A program made the translations under genes and the position numbers. Shown one piece after another: positions 11,700 through 23,867 of a DNA stretch of 64,000 nt. This stretch comes from Ligula intestinalis (lineage: Eukaryota; Platyhelminthes; Cestoda; Diphyllobothriidea; Diphyllobothriidae), in assembly GCA_036362985.1 (NCBI GenBank), contig JAYGXS010000001.1, forward strand, positions 45,054,727 through 45,118,726, written 5' to 3'. Each line of letters begins with the position of its first letter. The first letter of the stretch is position 1. The notes under the pieces are model-generated. The model searched no databases. It saw nothing but the letters and a program-made list of their open reading frames with translations, and was not told the origin of the DNA.

Positions 11700-12860
11700 T
11701 CTGCATAATACGGTCCCATCAAACGCAGTTTAACGATAATCCGCCTCGCTCGTTTAAGAATTCCTGATAAGCAACTAGGTTAAGCCACTATTATGAGAAT
11801 GAGTTACGGAATCGAGTACTAGGACAAAAACTGCAGAATGTGGTCTGCACATTCGCCTAGCTGAGGATTATCCAGCACATCTAGGCACTCAACGGCTTTC
11901 GTAGAAATATTCACAACAAATTAAACAGACTAAATCATATTCGAGTTGAGACAGCGAATGTTTCACGCCACTCAACAAGGTTTCTCCCAGCGCCTGACAC
12001 AAACTTCTGCAACTATCGCAAATGCTGCAAAGTCGTAAATATAAAGCACGGTATTTACGAAGCACAACAAAATTTGAAAAATCGTGTCGTAGCAATTGTG
12101 TCACAAAATGTCCAACGACTTCCTGGAAGACGCCAAGTGATCAGTTTCACGAATCTTTAACCAACACACAACGGTTATAAGTATTTCTTATTTTGAAAAG
12201 CCAATTCAGCAAATATTTGTATGCAGTTCTTCATCGTCCAGTCTATACCATTACCTCGGTAACATACATATGTATGAGAGTTGTACATGGGTTATAAATG
12301 CCTCAAGGTTAATATACATCGTTCTCAGTTCGCACACGACGAAGTCGATATGTTGGGGTCATTGGGGCTGGAGACGGAAGGGAGCAGGATAGGCTGTGTG
12401 CAAAGTAGGTTGAGTACGGGGTCTCAACATCATCGTCAATATCGCAGGGAGAACTGTCATCGGGGTGAGGCGACCCGTGGTCACCACCTGAAGTCGGCGC
12501 CGGCCATGTAAGAAATAGCGCCTGTAATAGCGTATACTGACAGCACAGCACTGTATTGGTAGCCATATAGCCAATATCGTGATTTTTATTAGCACCCATC
12601 GGCGTAGGCCCTAAGAGCAGTTGGCTGGTGTCCGATGGACGACACGAAAGGCTTCGTTAGGATTGGCTCGGTGACTAGTCTCGACGAAGTGTGCGAGAAT
12701 AGACCTCGCAATCAATCTAGTTTTACTTTTATCTAGCCACGCCGGTATTTATTCACGCACGCTCTTTTCTCGGCCAATATATCCCGCTCCACAGGAGCGA
12801 GTGAAAGCGTCTTTAACTTCCATGCGTGCGAGGAGAGACTTATCGCAAAGATGTCAAGGC
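11700..12860. other. no supported gene
   Basis: Sequence from 12340 to 12620 is GC-richer with overlapping ORFs on both strands, which suggests old repeat material, but I find no partner elsewhere in the window. The remainder is AT-rich and stop-dense. Confidence 0.35.
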
Positions 12861-12869
12861 TACGAATGT

Positions 12870-13260
12870 TTAACCCTAGCGGCTGCGATCTTCCATGCCC
12901 GGTTCTTTAGAAGCTGAGAGAAGACTTGGAAAGCCAGAGGAGTAGGAACAATATATTGTCTACAGGATGCGTTGAAGAATAGTTCATAGGAAGGTTGAAT
13001 CGGTCTGGCGTACCTTCGACCGTGAGAGCCATGAGTGAGACCAGTGGCGGCGCGTCCGCCCCGCGACGGGGCAGAACGCTAAGTGAGTTCTGGCGTCAGT
13101 AATCAGGGCAGCAGCTGAATCCTCTCTCTGCCTCGCGGCCTTGATGGTGATTGGTTGGACCACAGAAAGGTAGACACTGGCGTGAGTGGTGAGTGTCTCA
13201 TGCGCCAGTTCGCGTCTGGTCGAAGGGCAGGCCAAAAAGTACATTCGCGCGAGAGCCCGC
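12870..13260 (+). repeat. dispersed repeat family A, copy 2
   Basis: It begins with GGCTGCGATCTTCCATG, followed by GAGAGAAGACTTGGAAAGCC and GGAGTAGGAACAATATATTG, parallel to copies 3 and 4. It is the most diverged of the plus-strand copies and contains no coding sequence. Confidence 0.6.
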
Positions 13261-14261
13261 CCTGAGTGTCCTTGTGTGTGACATCAAGATTTAGGTGGGC
13301 CTCGGGCAGCAGCGACCACTGCAGACTTCGTCAAGCATACGCATAAGTTCGTCGAGAGGAAGACGTTTGAGAGCGCTGTCTTACCAGTTACCTTGTTGCG
13401 TCACCAAAAAAACGTCTTATGAATGCGTTCTTATTATCCGAATGTTTGATAAAATCACAACTATTCTTGAGGATGAATATTTCCGGGTATCCGTTCTCAC
13501 GAAGTGCGTTCTCCACTTGCTTGAATGCTGCTTGAAGGACTTAAGAAGAACAGCTACGTCACACTCTAGTTACCAAGGTAATATGTTTTCCCGTCCAGGA
13601 TTTGTTTCGGAAAATCCTACGCTGAGTAAATCCATGCTTTTGCCTGTGTAAAAGGACATCGAGAAACATGATTTCGTTATCGACCTCTGACGCTACAGAA
13701 AACTTGAGCAAGACACAAACTGCTAAACTTCTGGCTCCGGGCGTCGGTGATATGACCTGTTAGACAAAAAATGTCATCTGAGTACCGACCGTAAAAGTCG
13801 AGGTCACTAATGGTGTCTCTTAGACTCGTTTGCTCGATCTTGTCTATAAAAAAGTTTGTGAGAGATGGTCCAAACGGTCAAACCATCGCTACAGCGTCTA
13901 CCAACTGTATTGCTGGTCGATACAGATAAGTGTGTTCACGTGCACACCTATCTGGTTGTTCGTGTCCTTCAAAAGGTCACAGAGTTTTTTTTTCTACATC
14001 CGGTACGTCATTAACCAGCAAGCATGCATCCAAAGGGAACATCCTACGTCCACAAAGGTTAATATTCTCTATAGCATCAACAACAACAAGGTAACTTTCG
14101 AGTGGTGAAGGCTTTTCTATTGGTCATTTTCGAATTAAGTGATAGGGAAGTTTCTCATACCCAAGTAAGGGCGTAGAGGTAGTCTCTGCCCGTGAATTTT
14201 TGGAATGCCATTAATTCCGGTCATTGTCATGCCTGTCGCATGGGGTTAGGTAAGTTAAACC

Positions 14262-14640
14262 AGAGCAACTGCGATCTTCAGACCATGGTTCCTTAGGAGA
14301 GAAGACTGTGGAGTCCAGAATGGTAGGAATAGTTTATTCTCCATACAGAGGAACGGAGAATAAGCAGGAAGAAGTTTGACTACAGAGGGCACGTCCGTCC
14401 GCTGGAGCGGTGTGGTCCGAAGTGACAAGAGCGTCGGGAATCGCCGGAAGTTCAGCGCATGCTTTGTTACGGTAGCTAATTATGCGGCTAATGTCTAGAC
14501 TAGCGGTCATGGCGCGACCTTGGGATGGGCAACAGCTGGCATGGGCGCGCGGGCTTTGCAGGCCAAAGGCGCCATGCGTCAGCTGCTGATCTTGCATTCC
14601 AAGTGGCTGCTAGGAGCCACTACGTGCCCACAGGTCTCAG
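14262..14640 (+). repeat. dispersed repeat family A, copy 3
   Basis: It starts around GCAACTGCGATCTTCAGACC and continues TTCCTTAGGAGAGAAGAC and GGTAGGAATAGTTTATTC. It matches the inverted copy at 57700-58085 over nearly its whole length, including the shared GATGTCTAGACTAGCG and GGCGC...GCGTCAG blocks. It is GC-rich toward its right end. Confidence 0.65.
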
Positions 14641-15109
14641 TCTTGCAAACTCTTCGTTAGACAAAAGCCCCTTCTTTGAGAACTGTCATCTCCTAACCTT
14701 TAACGGCCCCGTTTTGATCTTTGTCGTTCGCAGATTTCACGAACTTTGTAGGAGCCTTTAAGATTTTTTCTAGTTTCGCGACTCAATTATGCTTACCAAT
14801 CTGTAGTATTCCTGAACGCTTCTTCGATCTAGTTAGCGCGATATTTTTATTGTTGCGAAACTCCCTGACACTACCAAGATGGAACCCTCATAAGTGACCC
14901 TTGTTCCTTGGAGTCGTATTTAGATACTGCTGGCAGTAGTTAGCCAGGGTTGACTTAAGCTAATCAACTTCTCAAGGCTAGGCAGATTTTAGATTGAAAG
15001 TTTCGCTAAAGACACTCTCGAATTGGGTTTCTACGTGCTTCGGCAACTGCCGTCCAATGCAAAACTTAGGACTTATAGACGATATATCTATCGCAGGGGG
15101 TTAAGTGAG

Positions 15110-15440
15110 TCTAAACGTGCAACTGCGATCTTCAGACCATGGATACTTGGTGGAGAAGAAAAGTCCATGAAGGCCAATGTTGTAGGAAGTTTATTGTGTA
15201 CACAACGGAAGAGGAGAATAAATGAGAGTAGAATAACGCGGGAGAGACACGTCCGATCAGTAGGTTGACCGGGCCCAAGTGAGGTCTTGGAGTAGTCGGG
15301 CCAGAAGCCAGAGAGAGGGAGATCTTTCATCGGCTAGGTCGGCCTGGAGATTTTGGGCAGAGAGGCAACTTGCGTCGGGCACGCGTGCAAGCTCCTCATT
15401 CGTCGCCTCATAGATGCGAGAACTATGATTGGCTGATCGA
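15110..15440 (+). repeat. dispersed repeat family A, copy 4
   Basis: It starts GTGCAACTGCGATCTTCAG and includes GTAGGAAGTTTATTGTGTAC and the AGTAGGTTGACCGGGCC block shared with copy 1. Its preceding 30 bases (GGGGGTTAAGTGAGTCTAAA) resemble those before copy 3, which helps set the left boundary. Confidence 0.65.
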
Positions 15441-15559
15441 GACGTCGAGAAAGCACATCGGTGAGCGTTTGGGAAAGTGCACTTCGACGCGAGCTAGTCA
15501 GCCAGGCACTACCCGCTACACATCTAAGAATTTTTTGAGACTAAATACTAAAGAATAGT

Positions 15560-17140
15560 TATGAACGTACTGTTCCGGATAGTGTAGACGGGCGTTCTGC
15601 ATTTTCACTGGTTGGACACTTCGTAGGAACTTAGTTTATCTGGCCTCAATTCCTTCATTTTTCTGTCTGCCTTGAACCGCCAGTCTTTGCGGATTTTCTA
15701 CGCGATCAAGGGCCACAGCCCTGTGATACAGGCTCCGCTAAAGTTCCTCACTTCTACCTTTAACCGTCTCAAGGTAGCTTTCTACACGTTGTCTAAGTGT
15801 GGCTGAGGAAAGGGCGACATGGTTTCTTCGTAAGGCTTTCCAGTACTGTCTCAGATGTCCATCCTGATCCATACAGCCCAATAAGAATTCTGTGATTACA
15901 TCTGCTTCTGTAAGTCTGTTGTCAAACTACAAGAACTCATTGAATTCCTATAACACTGAAGGATCTTAACGGTTAAATTTCTGCGAATATTACTGTTAAA
16001 TAGGTTGATTGGGCAAACGTGTGTTTTCAGTACCTTGTCCTCGAGCCTATACCATGACGTAGATAATTACAACATGCGAATTAAACAGGGTTTATAAGCG
16101 CTGATAGGAACGAAAAAGCGAGTTCCAGGAAGCAGGTCAAAAGCAGAAGATGAGGTCGCTGGAACAAGAAGGTTATTAGCCGGAACTCTTAAATTCTGGC
16201 TTGAACCCACCAGCAGGGACAACTGTAGAAACTATCTCTGGTTATGGTTAATACTCATCGTAACCATGCCTCTCGCACAGTGAAATCGGCATGTTAAGGT
16301 CATTCTGAAACTGAAAACGTACGCTCATTAAATTGGTTTTTCAAGTTTAGCATGGCAATATTCATTAATGTTCCTTGTAATAAATTAAAAAGCGTCTCAT
16401 CGATTGTCAAATGATTTAACCATTTTATTATGGAATTATTTGATGCCTCAGCGATTGTTATTGAAACGCTAATTTTAGCCTTAAACCCAAACCTAATGCT
16501 AATACTTACCCTAGCCTTCGACGGTTATTGAATCCCAATGATCAACTCTACCTGATTATCCTAAGTAAAAGTCATTAATGCTAAGCATCATAAGTAGGAC
16601 AACAGCACGTATTCAATTAATAAATTAATCCTCTCTTAACAGCAAATCACAAATGAAATCCTCCTCCTGTAATCAAAGATACACTGCTGACATAACGACA
16701 CAACCTTTTTTACCACAAGCCGAAAATATTGACAAACATTTGCATGCCTACCGAAAGCAATTTCGGCAGCATCGCAAAAAAGTAACTAAAGCTGGACTGT
16801 ATTTTTGATCTCTGGTTAAACTTTGGACTGAGTTGCGATCACCGGAACGATAAATTTTATTTGCTCGAAATTTCGGTAGGACTGTCTTTAGAGGTCCTAT
16901 GCGCCTTTAACTTATGATAATAAGCTACTTTACATTTTTCCCTAGCCCGACTTTCCCTTTTTCTTAGAATTCCGCCAATTTAAGGGCTAATTTCCATCAA
17001 TAGACATCGGTTTCCTGGGCAACAGAAATTTATGTTGATGGAGTTGATCCTATTCAGCACATCAAAATAACAGTAAGTGGTTTTAATTTAATATTCTTTT
17101 ATTCTTCTCGACGCAACTACATATTCATTTATATTCGTTA
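15560..17140. other. no supported gene, AT-rich
   Basis: This stretch is AT-rich, with many short AT runs between 16320 and 17140 and a C/T/A-rich patch at 16480-16520 (ACCCAAACC...TTACCCTAGCC). No ORF above 60 codons and no recognised element. Confidence 0.4.
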
Positions 17141-18240
17141 ACCAACAATTAAATTTTTATCAACTAATTCCGTTAAAGTTGGGCGGGGGAATAGATATTT
17201 AGGCAGCCCTACAAAACAGTCTTGCCGAAATTTCAAATTCCCACTTCTGTACTTGGTGTGATAATTGCTGGAGCACTCACACCGGCCATTTTGCTGTGTT
17301 CGCGCGCGCAAACCCCGCGTGACCATTTATACAGCTCAGGCAGACTTTCTGCGTATAATCTACAGGGGAGGCCATTGTGCTTGTTGATACATTGTGGACC
17401 GGAAAACCATGACTTAAGTAGTTTGCGGCCCACGCGATTACCATCTCTCGAAAATCGCGGCTTCATCCAAACGGTCGGATCAACCCCGACCTATTGTATA
17501 CCTCGAATTCGCCTTTTCACTTCTAATATCATTCTTGAAGCATTAAACTTGTGTCAAAAATAGGTCGATAGATAGCTCCATTATAGAATCCGAGAGTTGC
17601 GCGGAAGATTCTCTCAAGAAGCCAGGCCACGCAACCGCTGTTCAGCGGGTCAGAGTACAACCGCCTATTTAGATGGTTCGAGCGATAGGGTCCCGTGCTC
17701 TGGATGCAATCACGGTGCCGGGAATGACACAATTCGTTCCAGCATTAGCGACGCCAGTGATTCTGAGTATCCTATCAGCCAATATTGGGTAGCACTCAGC
17801 CTGGGAGTTAGAAGCAATGCTCCGCGTCTAATGGCAAACTCTCGAGTCGGTCTCGTGATTGCGAAATGCAACGTAAACAGTGAAGTTGCCCTTCGAACAA
17901 CTACGAAATCCTCTAGATCAAGGCGCGTTGGTGAGTAAAAATCCATTTATAAGGTCAAATATATGAAATGTGCGCCTTTGAGGGTCTCAGTTTGTGGTTT
18001 ACAATCAAAAAGGAAGAATAAACATAATCAGTTCGTACTCGCAGGCCGCCAAGCAGTGACGGTTGCTTTCTTGTCCACTGGAGGTCGGGGTCTGCGCAAG
18101 TGGGCCAACTTCACAACTGACCTCGAGAGACAGTAATGATGCGTTTAAGGTGCCGTTTTCGAGCCTTGAGTGCACATGGTCAACTGCCAGAGGGAAAGTC
18201 TTGTGATCTACTAGGAGTCTGACTTTCACAAGTCAATCTG
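17140..18240. other. GC-richer block open on both strands, unassigned
   Basis: Overlapping ORFs of 60-113 codons occur on both strands between 17222 and 18229, in sequence clearly richer in G and C than its flanks. None has a recognisable motif. It looks like a decayed repeat or a fragment of a mobile element, but no second copy is visible in this window. Confidence 0.3.
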
Positions 18241-18568
18241 TATGCAAAGCTGGAGTGATGGAAGGCAGACGATGGTGACTCCTATCCCAATTATTATGGC
18301 TATGGAAATGATAGTCCTGATCAAAGTCCATTAAAACCCATATGACCACAAAGCTGTTTGTATTTTTCATATAAGTTTCCCTCGGATGTCTGCGTGCAAT
18401 GAACAACGGAGTGAAAAGGCCAACAAAACGGAGCAGCTATAGTAACTATAAAATCAGCAGAGCGCATCGGTAATGTGCACAAATAAGTCTCTGGCAGCAG
18501 CAGCAGCTGTAGTTAAGACATTGTGAAGCGAAAAGGAGCCATAGGAATAAAAGTTTGCAACCATAGCA

Positions 18569-18759
18569 TCAAACCAATCGGTAGGAATCTCCTGTGGTTT
18601 GGTAGATCAGGCTGTCCCGGATGAGACTCTCGAGGATCCGTTTCAGAGCAGCCATGGAGAGGCCGGCATAACGGCGTCCGACGCCCCTTGCACGCACCTT
18701 AGTCAGAATGAGGGCAGCGGAGGCACCAAGTCTATTAACATCGGAAGCCTTCGCGTTGG
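18569..18759 (-). CDS. winged-helix terminal exon, RPA32-like
   Basis: After an acceptor (ACACTTTAG, exon from 18759 on the minus strand) a 62-residue frame ends at a TGA at 18569-18571. Its last 30 residues (LSMAALKRILESLIRDSLIY, then QTTGDSYRLV) follow the spacing of the C-terminal winged helix of RPA2/RPA32, where MSxxxIKxAVDFLxxEGHIYxTxDDDHF is typical. No OB-fold exon for RPA2 was found upstream, so this is a partial gene, a pseudogene or another winged-helix protein. STN1, which has a related architecture, lies 5 kb away on the same strand. Confidence 0.35.
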
Positions 18760-19083
18760 CTAAAGTGTAAATAGTGCCGTAAAGGTTGCGTAGAAAACTC
18801 GAACAAAGTAAAAAATGCAAGCAGGTTCGAGGACAGGAGAAGGACTGAAACAGGTCAGCAGAAAGACTATTACTGCAGCATGAAATCATGCTGAAGACCT
18901 GGAGGAGGGGTCAAAACTCTGCTGCTCCACTTCCGAGAGTCAACATTTTCGGTCAGCCTAATCACTCCCTGCAGATCTATATGAGAAGGCCTTTGCTCTA
19001 TAGTACCCTTACAGGTATTAAAATATTGAAAGTTATATACTTTCATAGCTGCCAATCCCAGGATCCTTGAACACTCTCTACCA

Positions 19084-19420
19084 GGTAACTAGGTCTTTGC
19101 CGACGCGGGCACCGAGGTCACCAAGCAAGATCAGTCTGTCCACTTTCCGCACGGTCGCCGAAACGGCGTACAAGTCTTCGTGAACTTGCATTTCATCTCC
19201 TCTGATTTAGTCATTGGTGGGGGGTAGGGGGAGAGACGTGGGCGCTTATGGTGCCGAATCTGTTTTCCTGAGGAAACAGGCGCGATTGTAAGACGGCCGT
19301 TTATGCCCGTGGTAGACAGTACAACTGCCCAAATTGTCGTCTTTGGTGGAAAAGGCGACTTCGGCACCTCACCGCCCTGGCTTTCCGTGCTTGCTCCAGA
19401 AGGTGTTTTGGCACCCACAT
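19084..19420 (-). mobile_element. RTE-like LINE fragment, endonuclease domain
   Basis: Minus-strand translation gives DRLILLGDLGARVGK at about 19084-19130, preceded by a segment matching the usual APPMT...KF..LH region (19131-19260). The catalytic GDFNA has decayed to GDLGA. It is a short, dead copy of the same family as 4010-4800. Confidence 0.72.
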
Positions 19421-20449
19421 CCTCCAGTCATTTCTCCTCAAATAATTATCTTCAACCGAGGGCCGCCAGGTTCACTTTGTGGCGGGCCAGTCTGCGGATA
19501 GACAGAGCCGTTCTCCTTTCCAAACAATTTGACGCTGTATTATGTAAAAGCTAACAAACATTCTATGCTACCAAAATGAGTAGGGTCAGTGCGTATGTGC
19601 GATAAGGCCTGACAAACCTGAAATGATCGTACAACTGCGACATGGGTCTCTGCCCCGCACAATCTTATCTCCAAAGTCAACACGGAGTCTTGTAAAAGTG
19701 ACAAAATGTCTTTTCTGCGCCTTCGAATCAGAGAATGGTTCGGGGCAGGCCTGTAGCAATGGCGCCAAGACCGCAAAGCGCACGTCACTTCGCTAATCTA
19801 CCTCCTTCTGGGCCAGCCAATCACAGGTGCCGTAAACTTCTATTGGCTAAGTAGTTGAACAATCGTCCAGTGACTCACTCTCGCATGACGTTTATTCACT
19901 TACGCCCACAGCACATTAACAGACAGACGCGCACGCGCGCAGGGCCCGAAGCCTGCCGCACGTCTAGGATTCAGACCACCAGTGAGTTCCTGTACACAAT
20001 AAACAACTCCTACTGGTCTTACCCCTCTTCTTCCTGTACGGCTTGGACTCATACAGGCATTCAACACTGATAGGTTAATAATAAGAAACGTTGATCTTTT
20101 CAATTCATACATTCTATCGTTTACGCAACACGATTTCCCCTTCAACCTGCCCCCTAGACAAACATTTTCAATTTAGTAATATTAAGGAAAAGATAGATGA
20201 ACGCCTTTTAGCTTCTTAACGGTAACAAAGCGACTAACAAATGCATCGCCACGGAAGACGAATTCAAAAAGAGGTCGTTTACAAAATTGCAAACAAAAAC
20301 AAGCAGCAGCCGATTAGTCGGAAAGGGTAAATATACAGACTACTCACTTATTACGAGTAGTATGATTACATGCAATGTTTTGAGTTGCCAGTATACATTA
20401 GCATTTAGCTGGTGAATGAGACGATTTATGCATGGCCATTACGCGCTCA

Positions 20450-20800
20450 AATTAATTCACATAGGTGGAGAGAACAACATCTTTAAGCAGAGCGTTCCAC
20501 GCTTCAACCACTTTGTTACTGAAGAAAATCTTGCGCCATCGATCCTTGTTTTTTTCCTGGGCGTAGTTTTAGGCGATGACCACGCAAAGTCAGCGTGCTA
20601 GCCTGAGTGAAAAAAAATCCTTGGGAGCAAAGCAACAGTATAGGCCATTCATACAGCGGAAAGTTAATACGAGATCCCTTCGTATTAACCCTACGGAAAG
20701 GATAAATAGGCTAGGGTTTGCTAGACTTTTTTCATTCTTCGTCTGCTCGAAATCGCCAATCCAAATATTTAGTCGACCTTGCGACTAGGCATATAAAGAG
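20450..20800 (-). mobile_element. CR1-like LINE fragment, C-terminal end of reverse transcriptase ORF
   Basis: The minus strand encodes FFSNKVVEAWNALLKDVV (20470-20530), preceded by stretches matching the usual RRDLVLTFRCMNGLYC and DFFSL...LRGH blocks with stops between them. These are typical of the C-terminal tail of CR1-like LINE proteins. Similar tails occur at 44080-44310 (+) and 61866-61995 (+). Confidence 0.7.
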
Positions 20801-22040
20801 GATCAGGTGTACTCCTACATAAGAGCTACGTGATCACTCTGACCTTATGAGGGTAAGCAACTCACGTCGATGCTCTCAAGCGACTTAGTAAACGCAGGGT
20901 GACAGCATTTCATCTGCTAACCCTCACGAAATCTTCTTTGAATAGGGACTTGTTGGGTAAGAAACAAATTGTCGATTGACGAATTGTCTTGAGACAATGA
21001 TGCAACGAATATCGATGTTAAGCAGAGCGATTCAGCTTGTGTACAATTTCTAGGTGTATCCTTCGGCAGAATAGCAGTCTTTTTGGACTAGCAAGCAGCA
21101 GAATCGAGGAAAATCACAATCTGAGGTCTGAAAAACTTCGCAGGGATTTGAACCTTGTGGAGATTAGTGAGGAAGAAGATGCTGATGAGTCCAGTTTCGA
21201 CAGGCTGTAAGTTACAAGTCGGCCAAAATCTCGAATAAATTACAATCCTTAGAGGTCGAAAATTATAGAACAAATTGGAAACGCAGGTTCTTTACTTAAA
21301 GGGAGGTGTACTTGGTCACCCCTTCGTCACGGCATCTTAAGGTTCCATCATTGTAATAGATGGCAGATGAAGCCTTATTTGATGTCAAGAAATGCATCAA
21401 GACCTCACCATACATTAGTGTCAGTAATCACGCGAGTACACTGATAGTTTTCAGAAGCCGGACAGGAAAGTAGGTCCGCAGGATAACGAGGTCAGTTGCT
21501 GCTTGGCGGAGAGCAAATGCAATTTACAGGGTGGAAATGACGTACTGTCACGGGAGTAATACTCTGTAAGAATGATATTCGCGTAGGCCTGGGAAGATTA
21601 CTCGGACTGGAGTCGTCCTGCAAAGGATCCAACTATGGTAAACGGTAGAACATGCATGGTTCCTGTTGTGCGGGTTAAAAACTCCTATGAGTGAAAAACC
21701 GCTAAAACATGTGCAAGCGAACAGTTAGGCAGGAGGTCGCTGGAGGGGTTGAAAAGATGCTCGCGCATATCGGTAGGAATGGGCACCCTGAACTCTATAG
21801 ATATAGGTCTTGGAGGGGCCACGTTATCCAAGTCCTCATCGATCAATCCAGCGTAGGACACTTGAGACTGTTTTAAGCCTATGTAGAACTGAAAGGTCAT
21901 TAGCGATATCCTGTCTGACCATGAGGCTGAATAACAATTGTTCTGACGCCAATTTATAGCAAAGTCTGCCTGTGTGAGAATCAATTCTTGTCGTTGGTGG
22001 CCCATAAATGGTGTCTCTGTTATTATTGCAACGGCCCACC

Positions 22041-22261
22041 TTAACCCATTGCCTCCCATAATAGTTCTGAGGAGTATATATTTGACTTCTTCAAACTTGT
22101 ATATAAATTAATTTAAAGCGAATTTTTTAAAAATCTCATGTGGATATCAGAGAAATGTACCTAGCATGAAGGTTAAATATGCGTATATACAGACAGATAA
22201 TTACGAAAGCTCTTAATTTTTAAGTGATCTCATATGAGATCACCGATAGGTAATGGGTTAA
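22041..22261. mobile_element. piggyBac-type MITE with TTAA target duplications
   Basis: TTAA at 22041-22044 and TTAA at 22258-22261 flank a 213-base segment. It begins CCCATTGCCT and its reverse complement begins CCCATTACCT. Flanking TTAA duplications and CCC-starting terminal inverted repeats are the signature of piggyBac transposition. The interior is AT-rich, non-coding, and has a 20-base perfect palindrome near the right end. No transposase is present, so it would depend on one in trans. Confidence 0.68.
22224..22243. repeat. 20-base perfect palindrome
   Basis: GTGATCTCATATGAGATCAC is identical to its own reverse complement. It lies 14 bases inside the right end of the piggyBac-type MITE and is probably its subterminal hairpin. 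Confidence 0.85.
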
Positions 22262-23681
22262 GGAATGAAGCCCCGAATACTGTCAGTTAGTGGCAGTGCA
22301 TCCGTGAGAAGGTTTGTCATGTCTGGGCGCTGCCAGTTGGTGGAGTTTCCACAACTACCACCTAAAGGGAGGAAGGCAGGAGAAACACTTGCGGGGGATT
22401 CACAAATAGCAGAATGCACTTCTTCACCAAGTTTGGTGCCTTTCAACAAGAATACTTTCCCTAGAAGATTGTCTGTTTCCCTGGTTGTAGAGACAAAAAG
22501 AAGCGTGTTTTAGTACCTAATGGGCACTGCGTAACTGAATTCGATAGCAAGAAAGAAACGTAACCGAAACCTACTGTTAACGTGTTGGGTAGCCTCCACG
22601 ATAGCCTGATAAACGTGTTGTACCAAGACCGGATCACAGAGAGTGTACTATAAAAAATTTAAAATGGAAAGTTTATTGAAAAAATTTCACAAAATCAGTC
22701 TTGTACTTTAAAAATGAGTTCATTCAGACAACACCAAAGGGTGCTGACAAACACAAAACCGTCAATAAAGTAATTTGACAGTAAAAAGACGTGATTAACA
22801 GGTACGCTCCACACGGCATGGATTAGAAAAAAACGAGAAATGAAGTGGAAATCGGAAGTCGCTTCATTGCTGAAAACTTACAGTTTAAGTTTCCTAAAGC
22901 ACTTCCATTTCCCCAGTTTTTAGTGAAACTAAGTTTAGGAAAACAACAAACTGCTTACAATGAGCATGGCTAATGACATGGACATATAGATGAAGTTGGG
23001 AGATGAGCTATTGCTCAGACAATGTACTGCACAACTTAGAGGTCAACTATGTCAATGATTAAGTGGAACACCTTACTGCAAAATCAACCTAAATTCAACA
23101 AAAAAAGTTCATTTGCCTGAAAAAATCTTAACTAAGAAGTCTTATCTTCAAATCCCATAAAATCAGCGTTCTGCTGGACCCTCAGCCAAATTACTCTACT
23201 CCTCCCGTTCCAGAAGTTCGTAGGGGTTAAAAGAAGATTTTTTGCGCGTTACTGTTTGCTGGAGTGAAAAGTGGTCATAAGGAGATGACTGGTGCTGCGA
23301 GTAACGCTCATGTCAAGAGAGACCAGTGTGCAATGCCCCTCGCAGTTGCCCGACAGTAGAAAATGCCAGAGTAAACGGTCTGCGCATGCAATGGACAAAA
23401 GGCCGCTTAGCAAGCGGCAGGGTTAAGTAAAACAAGGCATCCTATAAGATTAAGCTGGGACTCCTCAGTCGGCATATGGGGTCCGCTGTAAGTTTACCCA
23501 TGAGCTACCCGGCGTACCTAAATGTGGTGGATAGCTAAACAGGTGTTGGAGAAAGTTAGCCACGAAATACGTGTGATCTCGAGTTTAACAACGTTTCCCG
23601 TTATCTAATAGGCTTCCTATTATCGACCGCCTGAAGATCGTAGCAAACTGGTACGTCAAAGGGGAGATAGACAAATCCATT

Positions 23682-23867
23682 CTAAAAATTCAAAACTATG
23701 AAGAACCTATCCGCATCAATCCAGTTAACACAATCACTGTCCAGCGGTCCACAGCGTAACAACCTGTCCAGATAACCCGAGACATTGTCTGCGAGCCGTG
23801 ATTGGACTTGCCAAAGGCCAATCTCTACGAGTAGCGATTTTCTGTATTGCCCCAAAAATAAACATTG
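23682..23867 (-). CDS. STN1: STN1 last exon (second winged helix, stop)
   Basis: The acceptor CTCTTGAG precedes 23867 and the stop TAG is at 23682-23684. It encodes 61 residues, ending in DADRFFIVLNF, the position of the last strand of the C-terminal winged helix in STN1. The same frame is open upstream of the acceptor, but that extension is intron sequence. Confidence 0.8.
   Translation of the reverse strand, partial: QCLFLGQYRKSLLVEIGLWQVQSRLADNVSGYLDRLLRCGPLDSDCVNWIDADRFFIVLNF

Noticed and set aside
16480..16520. Telomere-like CCCTAA-type patch
   Set aside because: Only irregular fragments (ACCCAAACC, ACCCTAGCC) occur, with no tandem array.
21685..22059. 124-codon minus-strand ORF considered as piggyBac transposase
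   Set aside because: It shows no DDD-type or Cys-rich C-terminal pattern. It only abuts the piggyBac-type MITE.
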